From DASZVN01 sp035547055 (GTDB lineage: Bacteria; Pseudomonadota; Alphaproteobacteria; Rhizobiales; Methylopilaceae), in NCBI GenBank assembly GCA_035547055.1, contig DASZVN010000209.1, positions 1 through 44,312 of the forward strand: a stretch of 44,312 nt of DNA. Direction: 5' to 3'. The notes below the pieces were generated by a model. That model was not told the origin of the DNA. It worked only from the letters and a program-made list of their open reading frames with translations, and did not search any database. Within the stretch, counting starts at the first letter, position 1; each line of letters opens with the position of its first letter. Both the position numbers and the translations under genes were made by a program. Below, piece by piece: positions 37,400 through 44,312 of this stretch.

Positions 37400-37500
37400 C
37401 TCCGCTGTCATCCCGGAAACGGCGAAGCCGCTATCCGGGATCCGGCCGCGGGCGCCACGGATCCCGGCTCTCTGCTCCGCTTCGGCAGGGATGACAGTCG
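37400..37500. repeat. Dispersed palindromic repeat, family C copy 5
   Basis: TGTCATCCCGGAAACGGC and GGCAGGGATGACAG are the arms, with CTATCCGGGATCCGG and GGATCCCGGCTC within. It lies between the convergent VOC and leuD genes, next to a family A half copy. Confidence 0.8.
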
Positions 37501-37513
37501 TAGACCCTGGCTA

Positions 37514-37552
37514 AGTCGTGGATGGCCGGGACAAGCCCGGCCATGACGGCGA
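37514..37552. repeat. Dispersed palindromic repeat, family A half copy 7
   Basis: Only the right arm and inner hairpin are present: AAGTCGTGGATGGCCGGGACAAGCCCGGCCATGACGG. Confidence 0.78.
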
Positions 37553-37568
37553 GGCTGCGAGTTGGGCA

Positions 37569-38174
37569 CTACGCCCAGGGGCGGGCGTCGGCGGTGCGCT
37601 TCTCGAAGCTGCCGATCGCCGCGTTCTTCTTCATCGTCAGGCCGATGTCGTCGAGCCCTTCGAGCAGGCAGCGCTTGCGGAACGGGTCGATGTCGAAATG
37701 CACGGTGCCGCCGTCCGGCCCGTGGATCTCCTGCGCTTCGAGGTCGATCGTCAGCGTGGCGTTGGCGCCGCGCTGGGCGTCGTCCATCAGCTTCTCGAGA
37801 TCCTCGGGCTTCACCTTGATCGGCAGGATGCCGTTCTGGAAGCAGTTGTTGTGGAAGATGTCGGCGAAGGAGGTCGAGATCACGCAGCGGATGCCGAAAT
37901 CGGCCAGCGCCCACGGCGCGTGCTCGCGCGAGGAGCCGCAGCCGAAATTATCGCCCGCGACCAGGATCTTGGCGTGGCGATAGGCCGGCTTGTTCAGCAC
38001 GAAGTCCGGGTTCTCGCTGCCGTCGTCGTTGAAGCGGAGCTCCGAGAAGAGGCCCTTGCCGAGCCCGGTGCGCTCGATCGTCTTCAGGTACTGCTTGGGA
38101 ATGATCATGTCGGTATCGACATTGATCATCGGCAGGGGCGCGGCGACGCCGGTCAGCGTGGTGAAGGGCTGCAT
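37569..38174 (-). CDS. leuD: 3-isopropylmalate dehydratase small subunit
   Basis: The 201-residue swivel-domain subunit of leucine biosynthesis starts MQPFTTLTGVAAPLPMINVDTDMIIPKQYLK. The substrate-binding motif GDNFGCGSSREHAPWAL (about 74-90) and the conserved region IHGPDGGTVHFDIDPFRKRCLLEGLDDIGLT are present. Length is normal for the long LeuD type. It needs LeuC, which is not in this window; leuB is also absent. Confidence 0.95.
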   Translation of the reverse strand: MQPFTTLTGVAAPLPMINVDTDMIIPKQYLKTIERTGLGKGLFSELRFNDDGSENPDFVLNKPAYRHAKILVAGDNFGCGSSREHAPWALADFGIRCVISTSFADIFHNNCFQNGILPIKVKPEDLEKLMDDAQRGANATLTIDLEAQEIHGPDGGTVHFDIDPFRKRCLLEGLDDIGLTMKKNAAIGSFEKRTADARPWA

Positions 38175-38249
38175 GGGCTGATCCTTTCGCCGGCTCTGTG
38201 CGCCCTGGGACGGCGAGGGTCAAGCGCAGGCGATGCACGGCTATCCTGC

Positions 38250-38322
38250 GGAGGGTGGGCATCGGCGACTGCCGTTGCCCACGTCTGACGCCGCCGTGGG
38301 CAACGCTTGCGCGTCGGCAACC
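38250..38322. repeat. Short palindromic repeat, family D copy 6
   Basis: GAGGGTGGGCATCGGCGACTGCCGTTGCCCAC is followed by GTGGGCAACGCTTGCGCGTCGGCAAC. It is degenerate compared with other copies and lies between two minus-strand genes. Confidence 0.6.
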
Positions 38323-39311
38323 TACAGATCCAGCACCAGTTTCTCGCTCTTGCAGCCGGAGCAGCAGATCATCATGGTGTCGTTGGCTTCCTGCTCCTGG
38401 GGCGACAGGATCATGTCGCGGTGGTCGGGGATGCCGGACAGCACGCGGGTCTCGCAGGCGCCGCAGACGCCCTGCTCGCAGGACGACGGCACGTCGACGC
38501 CGGCCGCGCGCACCGCCTCCAGGATGGTCTGCCCTTCGCGGACCTCGATGGTGATGCCCGACTTCGCCAGCTCGACGATGAAGCCGCCCTCGCTCGCGAC
38601 CGGCGCCAGCGCGGTGAAGTGCTCGACATGGGCCTCGCCATACGGCCACGACTTGGTGACGGCCTCGAAGCCCTCCAGCATCGGCGTCGGGCCGCAGCAA
38701 TAGAGATGGGCCGACCGCGGCGCTTCCTTGACGATGGCGCCGAGGTCGATGAAGCCGCCCTTCTCCTCGTCGACGTGGAGATGGACGTGCCCGCCGTGCT
38801 GCGCCAGCTCCTCGGCGAGGGCGATCTCGTTCGGCTTGCGGACCGCGTAGTAGAGATCCCAGGACGCGCCGATCGCCTCGAGGCGCTTCATCATCGCGAA
38901 CATCGGCGTGATGCCGATGCCGCCGGCGATCAGGATCGAGTGCGGCGCGGATTCGTTCAGGGGGAAATTGTTGCGCGGCCCGCCGATCTTGAGGACGGTG
39001 CCGACGCGCAGCTCGTCGATCATGTAGCGCGAGCCGCCGCGGCTCTTCGGATCCTTCTTGACGCCGACGACGTAGCGGTGGCGCTCGTCCTGCGAGTTGG
39101 TCAGCGAGAATTGGCGGATCAGCCCGTTCGGCAGGTGCACGTCGATATGGGCGCCGGCCTGGAACGGCCTGACGTCGCCGCCGTCCAAGGGGCGGAACTC
39201 GAAGAGATTGGTCTCAGCCGCCGCGTAGGTGATCGCGGTCAGGCGCATCGTCACGGGTTCGGCTTCGGCGGCAGCGGCGCGGGCCGTCGCGGTCGCGGTA
39301 TCTGCGGACAC
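38322..39311 (-). CDS. Phthalate-dioxygenase-reductase-like flavin/[2Fe-2S] oxidoreductase
   Basis: The 329-residue class IA oxygenase reductase has an FMN-binding barrel with RQFSLTN (66-72). The NAD-binding domain has LIAGGIGITPM (127-137) and LYCCGPTPML (203-212). A C-terminal plant-type ferredoxin domain has cysteines 278, 283, 286 and 316. The domain order fits phthalate dioxygenase reductase and VanB. It passes electrons from NADH to a Rieske oxygenase, possibly the one at 13.25 kb. The start is GTG 39311, with GAAGG about nine bases before; ATG 39248 is an alternative. An inverted repeat lies 69-107 bases upstream. Confidence 0.92.
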   Translation of the reverse strand: MSADTATATARAAAAEAEPVTMRLTAITYAAAETNLFEFRPLDGGDVRPFQAGAHIDVHLPNGLIRQFSLTNSQDERHRYVVGVKKDPKSRGGSRYMIDELRVGTVLKIGGPRNNFPLNESAPHSILIAGGIGITPMFAMMKRLEAIGASWDLYYAVRKPNEIALAEELAQHGGHVHLHVDEEKGGFIDLGAIVKEAPRSAHLYCCGPTPMLEGFEAVTKSWPYGEAHVEHFTALAPVASEGGFIVELAKSGITIEVREGQTILEAVRAAGVDVPSSCEQGVCGACETRVLSGIPDHRDMILSPQEQEANDTMMICCSGCKSEKLVLDL

Positions 39312-39379
39312 GATCTCGAACCTTCGCTCTGGGGTCGGCGTCGGGCGGGCGCCTTATAGCGCAAAACCGGCCGCGGGAA

Positions 39380-39418
39380 GGAATTTCGGGACGGCCCCAA
39401 GGCTGTCGCGAAATTTCC
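39380..39418. promoter_or_regulatory. Inverted repeat upstream of the reductase gene
   Basis: GGAATTTCGGGACGGCC and GGCTGTCGCGAAATTTCC are imperfect inverses with a four-base centre. It stands out by its AATTTC arms in GC-rich DNA. It could be an operator for the reductase gene or a transcription terminator for the secreted-protein gene on the other side. Confidence 0.45.
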
Positions 39419-39485
39419 TGCGATCGCGCGCGCGGCGTGGGGGGCGCGCCTCTTCCAGGGGAAGATGGTGCTAACGCAGCGGAGC

Positions 39486-39872
39486 CTACGGAGCCCTGGC
39501 CGGTGCCAAGTCGAAATCGGCGCGCAGCGTATCCGTCACGTTTTGTGGGCCATTGCTCCCAGGCACTCGATATTGCGGGCTAGCGGAAACCGTCAGCGAC
39601 GCCAGCACGCAGTTCCGCTTGAACACGCTCTCCAGGAGCGCGCATTCCTTGCTCGCGATGTCGTAGAGAGCGTGGCGTAGCGTCTCCTGCATGGCGCGTT
39701 GGGCATCGATTTCGTCGGCGGTGGCGCCGTGAAGCTGGGCCTCGACATGAACCCGGGTCGTTCCTTCCGGAGCAGGGTGGCCGCGCTGCGGGAATACCAC
39801 GGTCTGTGCCCATGCCGAGCCCGCCAGCATCGTGCCGAGCAGGACGGTCGTAGCGGCTAGAAGGCGCGCCAT
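39486..39872 (-). CDS. Small secreted protein of unknown function
   Basis: The 128-residue protein has a clear Sec signal peptide, MARLLAATTVLLGTMLAGSAWA, cleaved before QTVVFPQ. The mature part of about 106 residues has two cysteines (SKECALLESVFKRNCVLASL), which could form a disulfide around one helix. The C-terminal half, TVSASPQYRVPGSNG, looks beta-rich. I recognise no family. GAGGGG just upstream of ATG 39872 supports the start. Codon use is less GC-biased than its neighbours. Confidence 0.7.
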   Translation of the reverse strand: MARLLAATTVLLGTMLAGSAWAQTVVFPQRGHPAPEGTTRVHVEAQLHGATADEIDAQRAMQETLRHALYDIASKECALLESVFKRNCVLASLTVSASPQYRVPGSNGPQNVTDTLRADFDLAPARAP

Positions 39873-39967
39873 TTCTACCCCTCGGTGCAAGATGGCGGGA
39901 ACCGTAGGCATTCGGCCAACGCGGCAGCAAGCATCGTTCGCATTTGTGCTTAATCGGATGCCTGGGC

Positions 39968-40753
39968 TCAGCCTTCGCCGGCCTCGATGCCGACCAAAGC
40001 CTCCAGCCGGCTCTGGTCCTCCAGCAGAGCGGCCGAGGGCCCCTCGTAGACGATGCGGCCGCGGTCGATTGCGATGCAGCGCTCGGTGTTCTTGAGCGCG
40101 ATCTCGTATTTCTGCTCGACCATCAGCACCGCCATGTCGCTGTCGCGGCGCATGCGGTTGATGGCTTCGACCAGCTCGGCCACGATCACCGGCGCGAGGC
40201 CCTCGACCGGCTCGTCGAGCAGGAGCAGGCGCGGGTTGGTCATCAGCGCCCGGCCGATCGCGAGCATCTGCTGCTCGCCGCCGGAGAGCTGGTTGCCGTA
40301 GTTCCTGCGGCGGAGCTTGAGGCGGGGAAACAGGCCGTAGACCCGCTCCAAGGTCCACAGGCCGCGCTGGGCGACGACCGTCAGGTTCTCCTCGACGGAG
40401 AGCGAGGGGAACACCTCGCGCTCCTGGGGCACCCAGCCGATGCCGAGGCGGTTGCGGCGGTAGGGCGGCAGGCGGTCGACGCGCTGGCCATCGAACCAGA
40501 TCTCGCCGCCGTGCTGGGTGGTGAGGCCGACGATGGTCTCGACCAGGGTGGTCTTGCCGACGCCGTTCCGGCCGATCACGACGAGGTGCTGGCCGAGGCC
40601 GAGTTCGAGCGACACGCCCTGCAGCACCACGCCGGCGCCGTGGCCGGCGACCAGTCCCTCGATGCGGAGCAGGGGCGCCGTGGCGCGAGCCGCGGCCGGG
40701 GTCGCCGAGGAAGGCGCCGGCACGGCGCGGGGCAGGATGTCGGCCGCGGCCAT
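39968..40753 (-). CDS. LivF-type ABC ATPase, second HAAT operon
   Basis: The 261-residue ATPase has an N-terminal Ala/Pro-rich extension (about 27 residues). Walker A is GRNGVGKTT near 60-68, the signature LSGGEQQMLAIGRAL near 157-171, and Walker B LLLLDEPVEGLAP near 177-189. The switch position is Gln (MVEQKYEIAL), usual in LivF. It starts three bases after the preceding ATPase stop and is the last gene of this minus-strand operon. The extension may start later, but no better start is visible. Confidence 0.92.
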   Translation of the reverse strand: MAAADILPRAVPAPSSATPAAARATAPLLRIEGLVAGHGAGVVLQGVSLELGLGQHLVVIGRNGVGKTTLVETIVGLTTQHGGEIWFDGQRVDRLPPYRRNRLGIGWVPQEREVFPSLSVEENLTVVAQRGLWTLERVYGLFPRLKLRRRNYGNQLSGGEQQMLAIGRALMTNPRLLLLDEPVEGLAPVIVAELVEAINRMRRDSDMAVLMVEQKYEIALKNTERCIAIDRGRIVYEGPSAALLEDQSRLEALVGIEAGEG

Positions 40754-40756
40754 GGC

Positions 40757-41500
40757 TCAGGTCCCCAGATAGGCGGCCTTGACCGCCGCGTCGCGCCGCA
40801 CCTCGTCGGGCGTGCCCTGGGCCAGGAGGCGACCGTCGGCAAACACCGAGATGCGGTCGGCATAGCCGAACACCAGGTGCATGTCGTGCTCGATGAAGAC
40901 GATGGCGGTGTCGGCGGGCAGGTCGAGCAGATGGCCGAACACGGTGCGGCCCTGCTCGGTCGAAAGTCCGGCCGCCGGCTCGTCGAGCACCAGCACCTTC
41001 GGCTTCAGCGCGACGCCCAGCGCGATCTCGAGCAGGCGCTGCTTGCCGTAGGGAAGGAGCCGCGTCGTGGTCAGCGCGTCCTCGGCGAGGCCGTAGCGGG
41101 CAAGGAGCGCCATCGCCTCCTCGATCTCGGCCGGGTAGCGGATCATCGGCTTCAGCGAGGGCCCGGTGATGCCGTCGCGCTGGCACAGCGCCGCCACCAC
41201 CGACTGCAGCGGGTTCAGCGCCGGGAACAGCGTGTTGATCTGGAAGCTGCGGACGAGGCCGGCGTGGGTGCGCTCCTGCGCCGTCGCACGGGTGATGTCG
41301 CGCTCGAACAGGCTGACGGCGCCGGCCGAGGCCGGCAGCAGGCCGGTCACCACGTTGACGAAGGTGCTCTTGCCCGAGCCGTTCGGCCCGATGATGGCGT
41401 GCCGCGCGCCGCGGCCGAGCTTGAAGTCGATGCCGTCGAGCACGAGGAGACCGCCGAAGCGCTTCGACAGGCCCTTTGTTTCGAGGACGGTCTCAGCCAC
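40757..41500 (-). CDS. LivG-type ABC ATPase, second HAAT operon
   Basis: The 247-residue ATPase has Walker A GPNGSGKST near residues 38-46. The signature LPYGKQRLLEIAL (the Pro-for-Ser variant common in LivG) lies near 150-162, Walker B is VLVLDEPAAGLS, and the switch His is in VFIEHDMHLVF. It overlaps the end of the LivM gene by eight bases, so translation is coupled. Confidence 0.93.
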   Translation of the reverse strand: MAETVLETKGLSKRFGGLLVLDGIDFKLGRGARHAIIGPNGSGKSTFVNVVTGLLPASAGAVSLFERDITRATAQERTHAGLVRSFQINTLFPALNPLQSVVAALCQRDGITGPSLKPMIRYPAEIEEAMALLARYGLAEDALTTTRLLPYGKQRLLEIALGVALKPKVLVLDEPAAGLSTEQGRTVFGHLLDLPADTAIVFIEHDMHLVFGYADRISVFADGRLLAQGTPDEVRRDAAVKAAYLGT

Positions 41501-42500
41501 GGCCGGCCCGCGGGAACAGGCGGCGCCAGACGAGCGCGGCGGTCGGCAGGATACCCTTGCGGAAGAAGCACATCAGAAGGACCAGCAGGAGGCCGATCCA
41601 GAAATACCAGTAGATCGGGTTCATCGCCGACAGATAGTCGCGCATGATGAGGAACAGGAACGCGCCGATGAAGCCGCCGTAGAGCTGGCCGAGGCCGCCG
41701 ATCACCAGCATCACCAGGACGTCGGCCGAGCGCTCGAACGACATGATCTCCGGCGAGGCGAACTGGGTCGTTTGCACCAGGAGCGCGCCGGCGACGCCGG
41801 AGATCGCCGCCGAGATGGTCAGCGCGATCACCGCGTCGGCCCGGATCGGCGCGCCGAGCGCGATCATCCGCCGCGAGTTCTCGCGGGCGCCTTCGAGGGC
41901 GAGGCCGTAGGGGCCCTTCATCAGGGTACGGACCGCAACCGCGATGATGAAGGCGATGACGAGGGCGTAGAGGTAGCCGGTGTAGCCGGAGTAGTCGAAC
42001 GGGAACAGGCCCGCCACGGGCCCGATGACGATGCCCTGGAGGCCGTCGTCGCCGCCGGTGAAGCGCGCGGTGTGGACGGCGTCGTAGAGGATGAGGTTGA
42101 GCCCGAGCGTGATGGTGAGAAGGCCGATGCCGGCAAGCCCGACCAGGAAGCGGCCGACGGCGAGCCCGACCAGCCCCGCGGCGAGGCCGGCCAGGACGAG
42201 CTGGACCAGCGGGTAGGGCACGCCGTACTTGCCGAGGAAGCCGGCGACGTAGCCGCCGAGGCCGAGAAAGGCGGCGTGGCCGAGCGAGGGGATGCCGCGA
42301 TAGCCGAGCAGGACGTCGAGGCCGAGCGCGAACAGGCCCCACACCAGGCATTGGGTCAGGAGCACGAGATTGATGCCCGGCACGAACCACAGGCCGAGCA
42401 GCACCAGCCAGAACAGGATCTCGAAGGCGGACCAGCGGTTCGCCCGGCGGAAGAAGGCGAGGCCGGAAGGCGCGGCCGTTCCGATCGTCTGCTCGGTCAT
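41493..42500 (-). CDS. LivM-type ABC permease, second HAAT operon
   Basis: The 335-residue LivM-family permease has a cytoplasmic N-terminal part (about 28 residues) and eight to nine membrane helices. RGIPSLGHAAFLGLGGYVAGFL (about 69-90) and GPYGLALEGARENSRRMIALGAP (about 192-214) are the family landmarks. A family B repeat separates it from the LivH gene upstream. Confidence 0.93.
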   Translation of the reverse strand: MTEQTIGTAAPSGLAFFRRANRWSAFEILFWLVLLGLWFVPGINLVLLTQCLVWGLFALGLDVLLGYRGIPSLGHAAFLGLGGYVAGFLGKYGVPYPLVQLVLAGLAAGLVGLAVGRFLVGLAGIGLLTITLGLNLILYDAVHTARFTGGDDGLQGIVIGPVAGLFPFDYSGYTGYLYALVIAFIIAVAVRTLMKGPYGLALEGARENSRRMIALGAPIRADAVIALTISAAISGVAGALLVQTTQFASPEIMSFERSADVLVMLVIGGLGQLYGGFIGAFLFLIMRDYLSAMNPIYWYFWIGLLLVLLMCFFRKGILPTAALVWRRLFPRAGRG

Positions 42501-42523
42501 GGGCGCCGCTCCCGCAACACGTC

Positions 42524-42615
42524 GTCATTGCGAGGAGCGGAGCGACGAAGCAATCCAGGGGCGGCGAAGGCGGCGCTCGCGGCCCTGGATTGCTTCGCTG
42601 CGCTCGCAATGACGG
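42524..42615. repeat. Dispersed palindromic repeat, family B copy 3 (inside an operon)
   Basis: GTCATTGCGAGGAGCGGAGC and GCTGCGCTCGCAATGACGG are the ends, with GAAGCAATCC and GGATTGCTTC inside. It sits between the LivH and LivM genes, so it is transcribed with them. Confidence 0.85.
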
Positions 42616-42627
42616 TGGATGCGCTCA

Positions 42628-43491
42628 TCACGTCGCCCGCCCGAGCAGGCCGTGGGGGCGGAACAGCAGCAGCACCACGGTGATCACGTACATGAAATTG
42701 CCGCCGACGCTCGGCACGTAATATTTGCCGGCGACGTCGGCGATGCCGATCAGGATCGCCGCGATCAGCGTGCCGGAAATCGTGCCCATGCCGCCGAGCG
42801 AGACCACGATCAGGACGTAGACCAGGATGCGCAGCGGGAAGTTCGGGTCGAGCCCGAGCAGCCCGATGCTCATGGCGCCGCCGAGCCCGGCGAGGCCGCT
42901 GCCGACGGCGAAGGTCACCGCGAAGATCAGCGCCGGATTGAGGCCTGAGCCCGTCGCGGCGCGGCGGTTGTCGACGCAGGCGCGGACCATGGCGCCGAGG
43001 CGGGTGTATTCGAGGCCGACGATCATGACGATCGCGATCGCGACGCCGACCACGAACAGGAACACGCGGTAGCGCTCGAGATCGAAGGCGCCCACATGGA
43101 GGCGACCGTTGAGCCAGGCCGGCACCGGCACCGGCTGGAAGCTCGGGCCCCAGAAAAACGAGGCCACCGCGATCGACATGAAGATGATGCCGAGGGTGAG
43201 GAGCACCTGGGGCAGGTCGTCGGTGCCGTAGAACCAGCGGAACAGCACGGCCTCGAGGGCGGCGCTGATCAGCCCGGTGACGAGGAACGCCAGCACCAGC
43301 CCGGGAACGAACGGGATGCCGAGCCAATAAAAGAAGCTGATCAACGCATAGCCGCCGACCATCGCGAACGTGGCGTGGGCAAGGTTGACGAAGCGCATCA
43401 TGCCCATCGTCACCGACAGGCCGACAGTCATGACGAACAGCAGCATCCCGTAGGAGACGCCGTTGAACAGCACGACCGCCGCGTCGAACAT
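42628..43491 (-). CDS. LivH-type ABC permease, second HAAT operon
   Basis: The 287-residue LivH-family permease starts MFDAAVVLFNGVSYGMLLFVMTVGLSVTMGMMRFVNLAHATFAMVG. It has the conserved cytoplasmic loop TRLGAMVRACVDNRRAATGSGL near 170-191. AGAGGA about six bases before ATG 43491 sets the start; the frame to 43551 is repeat sequence. A family A repeat separates it from the binding protein gene upstream. Confidence 0.93.
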   Translation of the reverse strand: MFDAAVVLFNGVSYGMLLFVMTVGLSVTMGMMRFVNLAHATFAMVGGYALISFFYWLGIPFVPGLVLAFLVTGLISAALEAVLFRWFYGTDDLPQVLLTLGIIFMSIAVASFFWGPSFQPVPVPAWLNGRLHVGAFDLERYRVFLFVVGVAIAIVMIVGLEYTRLGAMVRACVDNRRAATGSGLNPALIFAVTFAVGSGLAGLGGAMSIGLLGLDPNFPLRILVYVLIVVSLGGMGTISGTLIAAILIGIADVAGKYYVPSVGGNFMYVITVVLLLFRPHGLLGRAT

Positions 43492-43519
43492 CGCAATCCT
43501 CTGAAGCCTTCGACCCGCC

Positions 43520-43650
43520 CCGTCATGCCCGGCCCTGGGCCGGGCATCCACGAGTTTGCGGCAGTGTGACCGAAGGAGTCGTGGATGGCCGGGAGCAGAT
43601 CAGTTTACGCGATCTGCGCAAGCTTGACTGCAAGCCCGGCCACGACGGGA
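43520..43650. repeat. Dispersed palindromic repeat, family A copy 8, with nested hairpins
   Basis: GTCATGCCCGGCC...GGGCATCCACGAG faces GTCGTGGATGGCCGGGA...CAAGCCCGGCCACGACGGG. A clean 36-base insertion (43595-43630) splits the inner hairpin loop. It contains GCAGATC-N9-GATCTGC (43595-43617) and, with one flanking part, GCTTG-ACTG-CAAGC (43622-43635). Confidence 0.85.
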
Positions 43651-43679
43651 GGGGCGAGCCGTGCCCGCCCATCCCCGCC

Positions 43680-44312
43680 TTACGGCATCACATGGGGGAT
43701 GGTCTCGAACTCCACGTTGGCGAGCTTGCCGTTCACCTTCTCGACCTTGCGGATGTAGACGTTCTGGATGATGTCGTGGGTCTTGGGGTCGATCTCGATC
43801 GGGCCGCGCGGGCTCATCATCTTGTGGCCTTCGACGAACTTCATGAACGCGTCGGGGTCGAACTTCTTTCCCTTCTGCGCCTCCAGGCCGTCGCGGATGA
43901 GCTGCAGGCCGTCCCAGAACGCGATCCCGCTGATGCCGACCGGCACCTTGCCGCCGGTGATCTCGTCGAACTCCTTGATGAACTCCTCGTTCTCCTTCGA
44001 CTTGTGCAGCGGCGAGTAGATGAAGGAGGTGATGACGCCGAGCGCGTCGTCGCCCTCGGCGTCGAGGCTGCCCTCGTCGACGATGTCGCCGGTGCCGATC
44101 AGCTTGATGCCGGCCTGGCCGAGCCCGGCGGCGTGGAAGGCGCGGACGAGGCCGACCGAAAGCTCGCCGATCGGCATGAAGCCGAACATCGCATCGGGGT
44201 GGGAGTCCTTCACCCGCTGCATGTAGGCGGAGAACTCGGGGCTGCGGGTCGGCACGCGGACGCTGCCGACGATGGTGCCGCCGTCCTTCTTGAACTCGTC
44301 GATGAACGCCTT
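43680..44312 (-). CDS. ABC importer substrate-binding protein, LivJ/HAAT type (5' end beyond window)
   Basis: The visible C-terminal 210 residues match type I periplasmic-binding proteins of the HAAT class: FIDEFKKDGGTIVGSVRVPTRSPEFSAYMQRVKDSHPDAMFGF, then GIKLIGTGDIVDEGSL and FWDGLQLIRDGLEAQKGKKFDPDAFMKFVEGHKMMSPRGPIEIDPKTHDIIQNVYIRKVE. The signal peptide and ligand-binding N-lobe are outside. It heads the minus-strand operon ending at 39968. The substrate cannot be told from this part. Confidence 0.92.
   Translation of the reverse strand, partial: KAFIDEFKKDGGTIVGSVRVPTRSPEFSAYMQRVKDSHPDAMFGFMPIGELSVGLVRAFHAAGLGQAGIKLIGTGDIVDEGSLDAEGDDALGVITSFIYSPLHKSKENEEFIKEFDEITGGKVPVGISGIAFWDGLQLIRDGLEAQKGKKFDPDAFMKFVEGHKMMSPRGPIEIDPKTHDIIQNVYIRKVEKVNGKLANVEFETIPHVMP

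Noticed and set aside
40757..41500. LPYGKQ in the second LivG ATPase as a defective signature
   Set aside because: Pro for Ser at this place is common in working LivG proteins, unlike the fuller change in the 18100 gene.

Overview
The window is a GC-rich (roughly 70% by eye) stretch of chromosome from an alphaproteobacterium. Evidence for this includes the FlbT/FlaF flagellin regulators, a bacterioferritin/Bfd pair behind a 17-bp site that fits the Irr (ICE) box, an acnA gene divergent from a ccmABCDG operon, secA divergent from a parvulin-argJ-mutT block, and many dispersed palindromic intergenic repeats. I cannot place it to genus. No rRNA, tRNA or CRISPR array was seen. No gene in the window encodes a recognisable DNA-binding transcription regulator.

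Layout. (1) 0.2-5.1 kb: a nucleoside-type ABC importer (double-domain ATPase, two permeases, Tat-exported BMP-family binding protein), then flbT-flaF. (2) 6.2-13.0 kb: a SPOUT RNA methyltransferase divergent from icd, the bfd-bfr iron-storage pair, then rpmF, mtgA, a short-chain prenyl synthase, a DUF1345 membrane protein and a GNAT acetyltransferase. (3) 13.3-19.7 kb: a phthalate-dioxygenase-like Rieske oxygenase divergent from a complete Liv/HAAT-type ABC importer (binding protein, LivH, LivM, LivG, LivF). A perfect 17-bp palindrome lies in the shared promoter region. (4) 19.8-28.5 kb: a DUF2188/cupin pair, an SDR-like protein, secA, ppiC-like, argJ, mutT, an Flp pilin and a BioC/NDUFAF5-like methyltransferase. 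(5) 28.5-30.0 kb: a repeat-rich stretch without a convincing gene, a good sigma70-like promoter, and an intact IS5-family element whose CTAG target duplication supplies the acnA stop codon. (6) 30.0-36.7 kb: acnA, the cytochrome c maturation genes ccmABCDG, and an SDR. (7) 36.8-39.9 kb: a VOC protein, leuD, a phthalate-dioxygenase-reductase-like flavoprotein and a small secreted protein. (8) 40.0-44.3 kb: a second Liv/HAAT operon on the minus strand (ATPase, ATPase, LivM, LivH, and a binding protein cut by the window edge).

Themes. Three ABC import operons, an oxygenase and a matching reductase suggest a soil or water organism that scavenges organic acids, amino acids and nucleosides. Most of the rest is housekeeping. 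The most unusual material is intergenic. At least six families of palindromic repeats fill nearly every gap, including gaps inside the transporter and ccm operons. In two places a repeat's hairpin loop carries a clean insertion made of two further hairpins. The 28.8-29.16 kb stretch beside the IS has a promoter but no credible protein and may encode an RNA.
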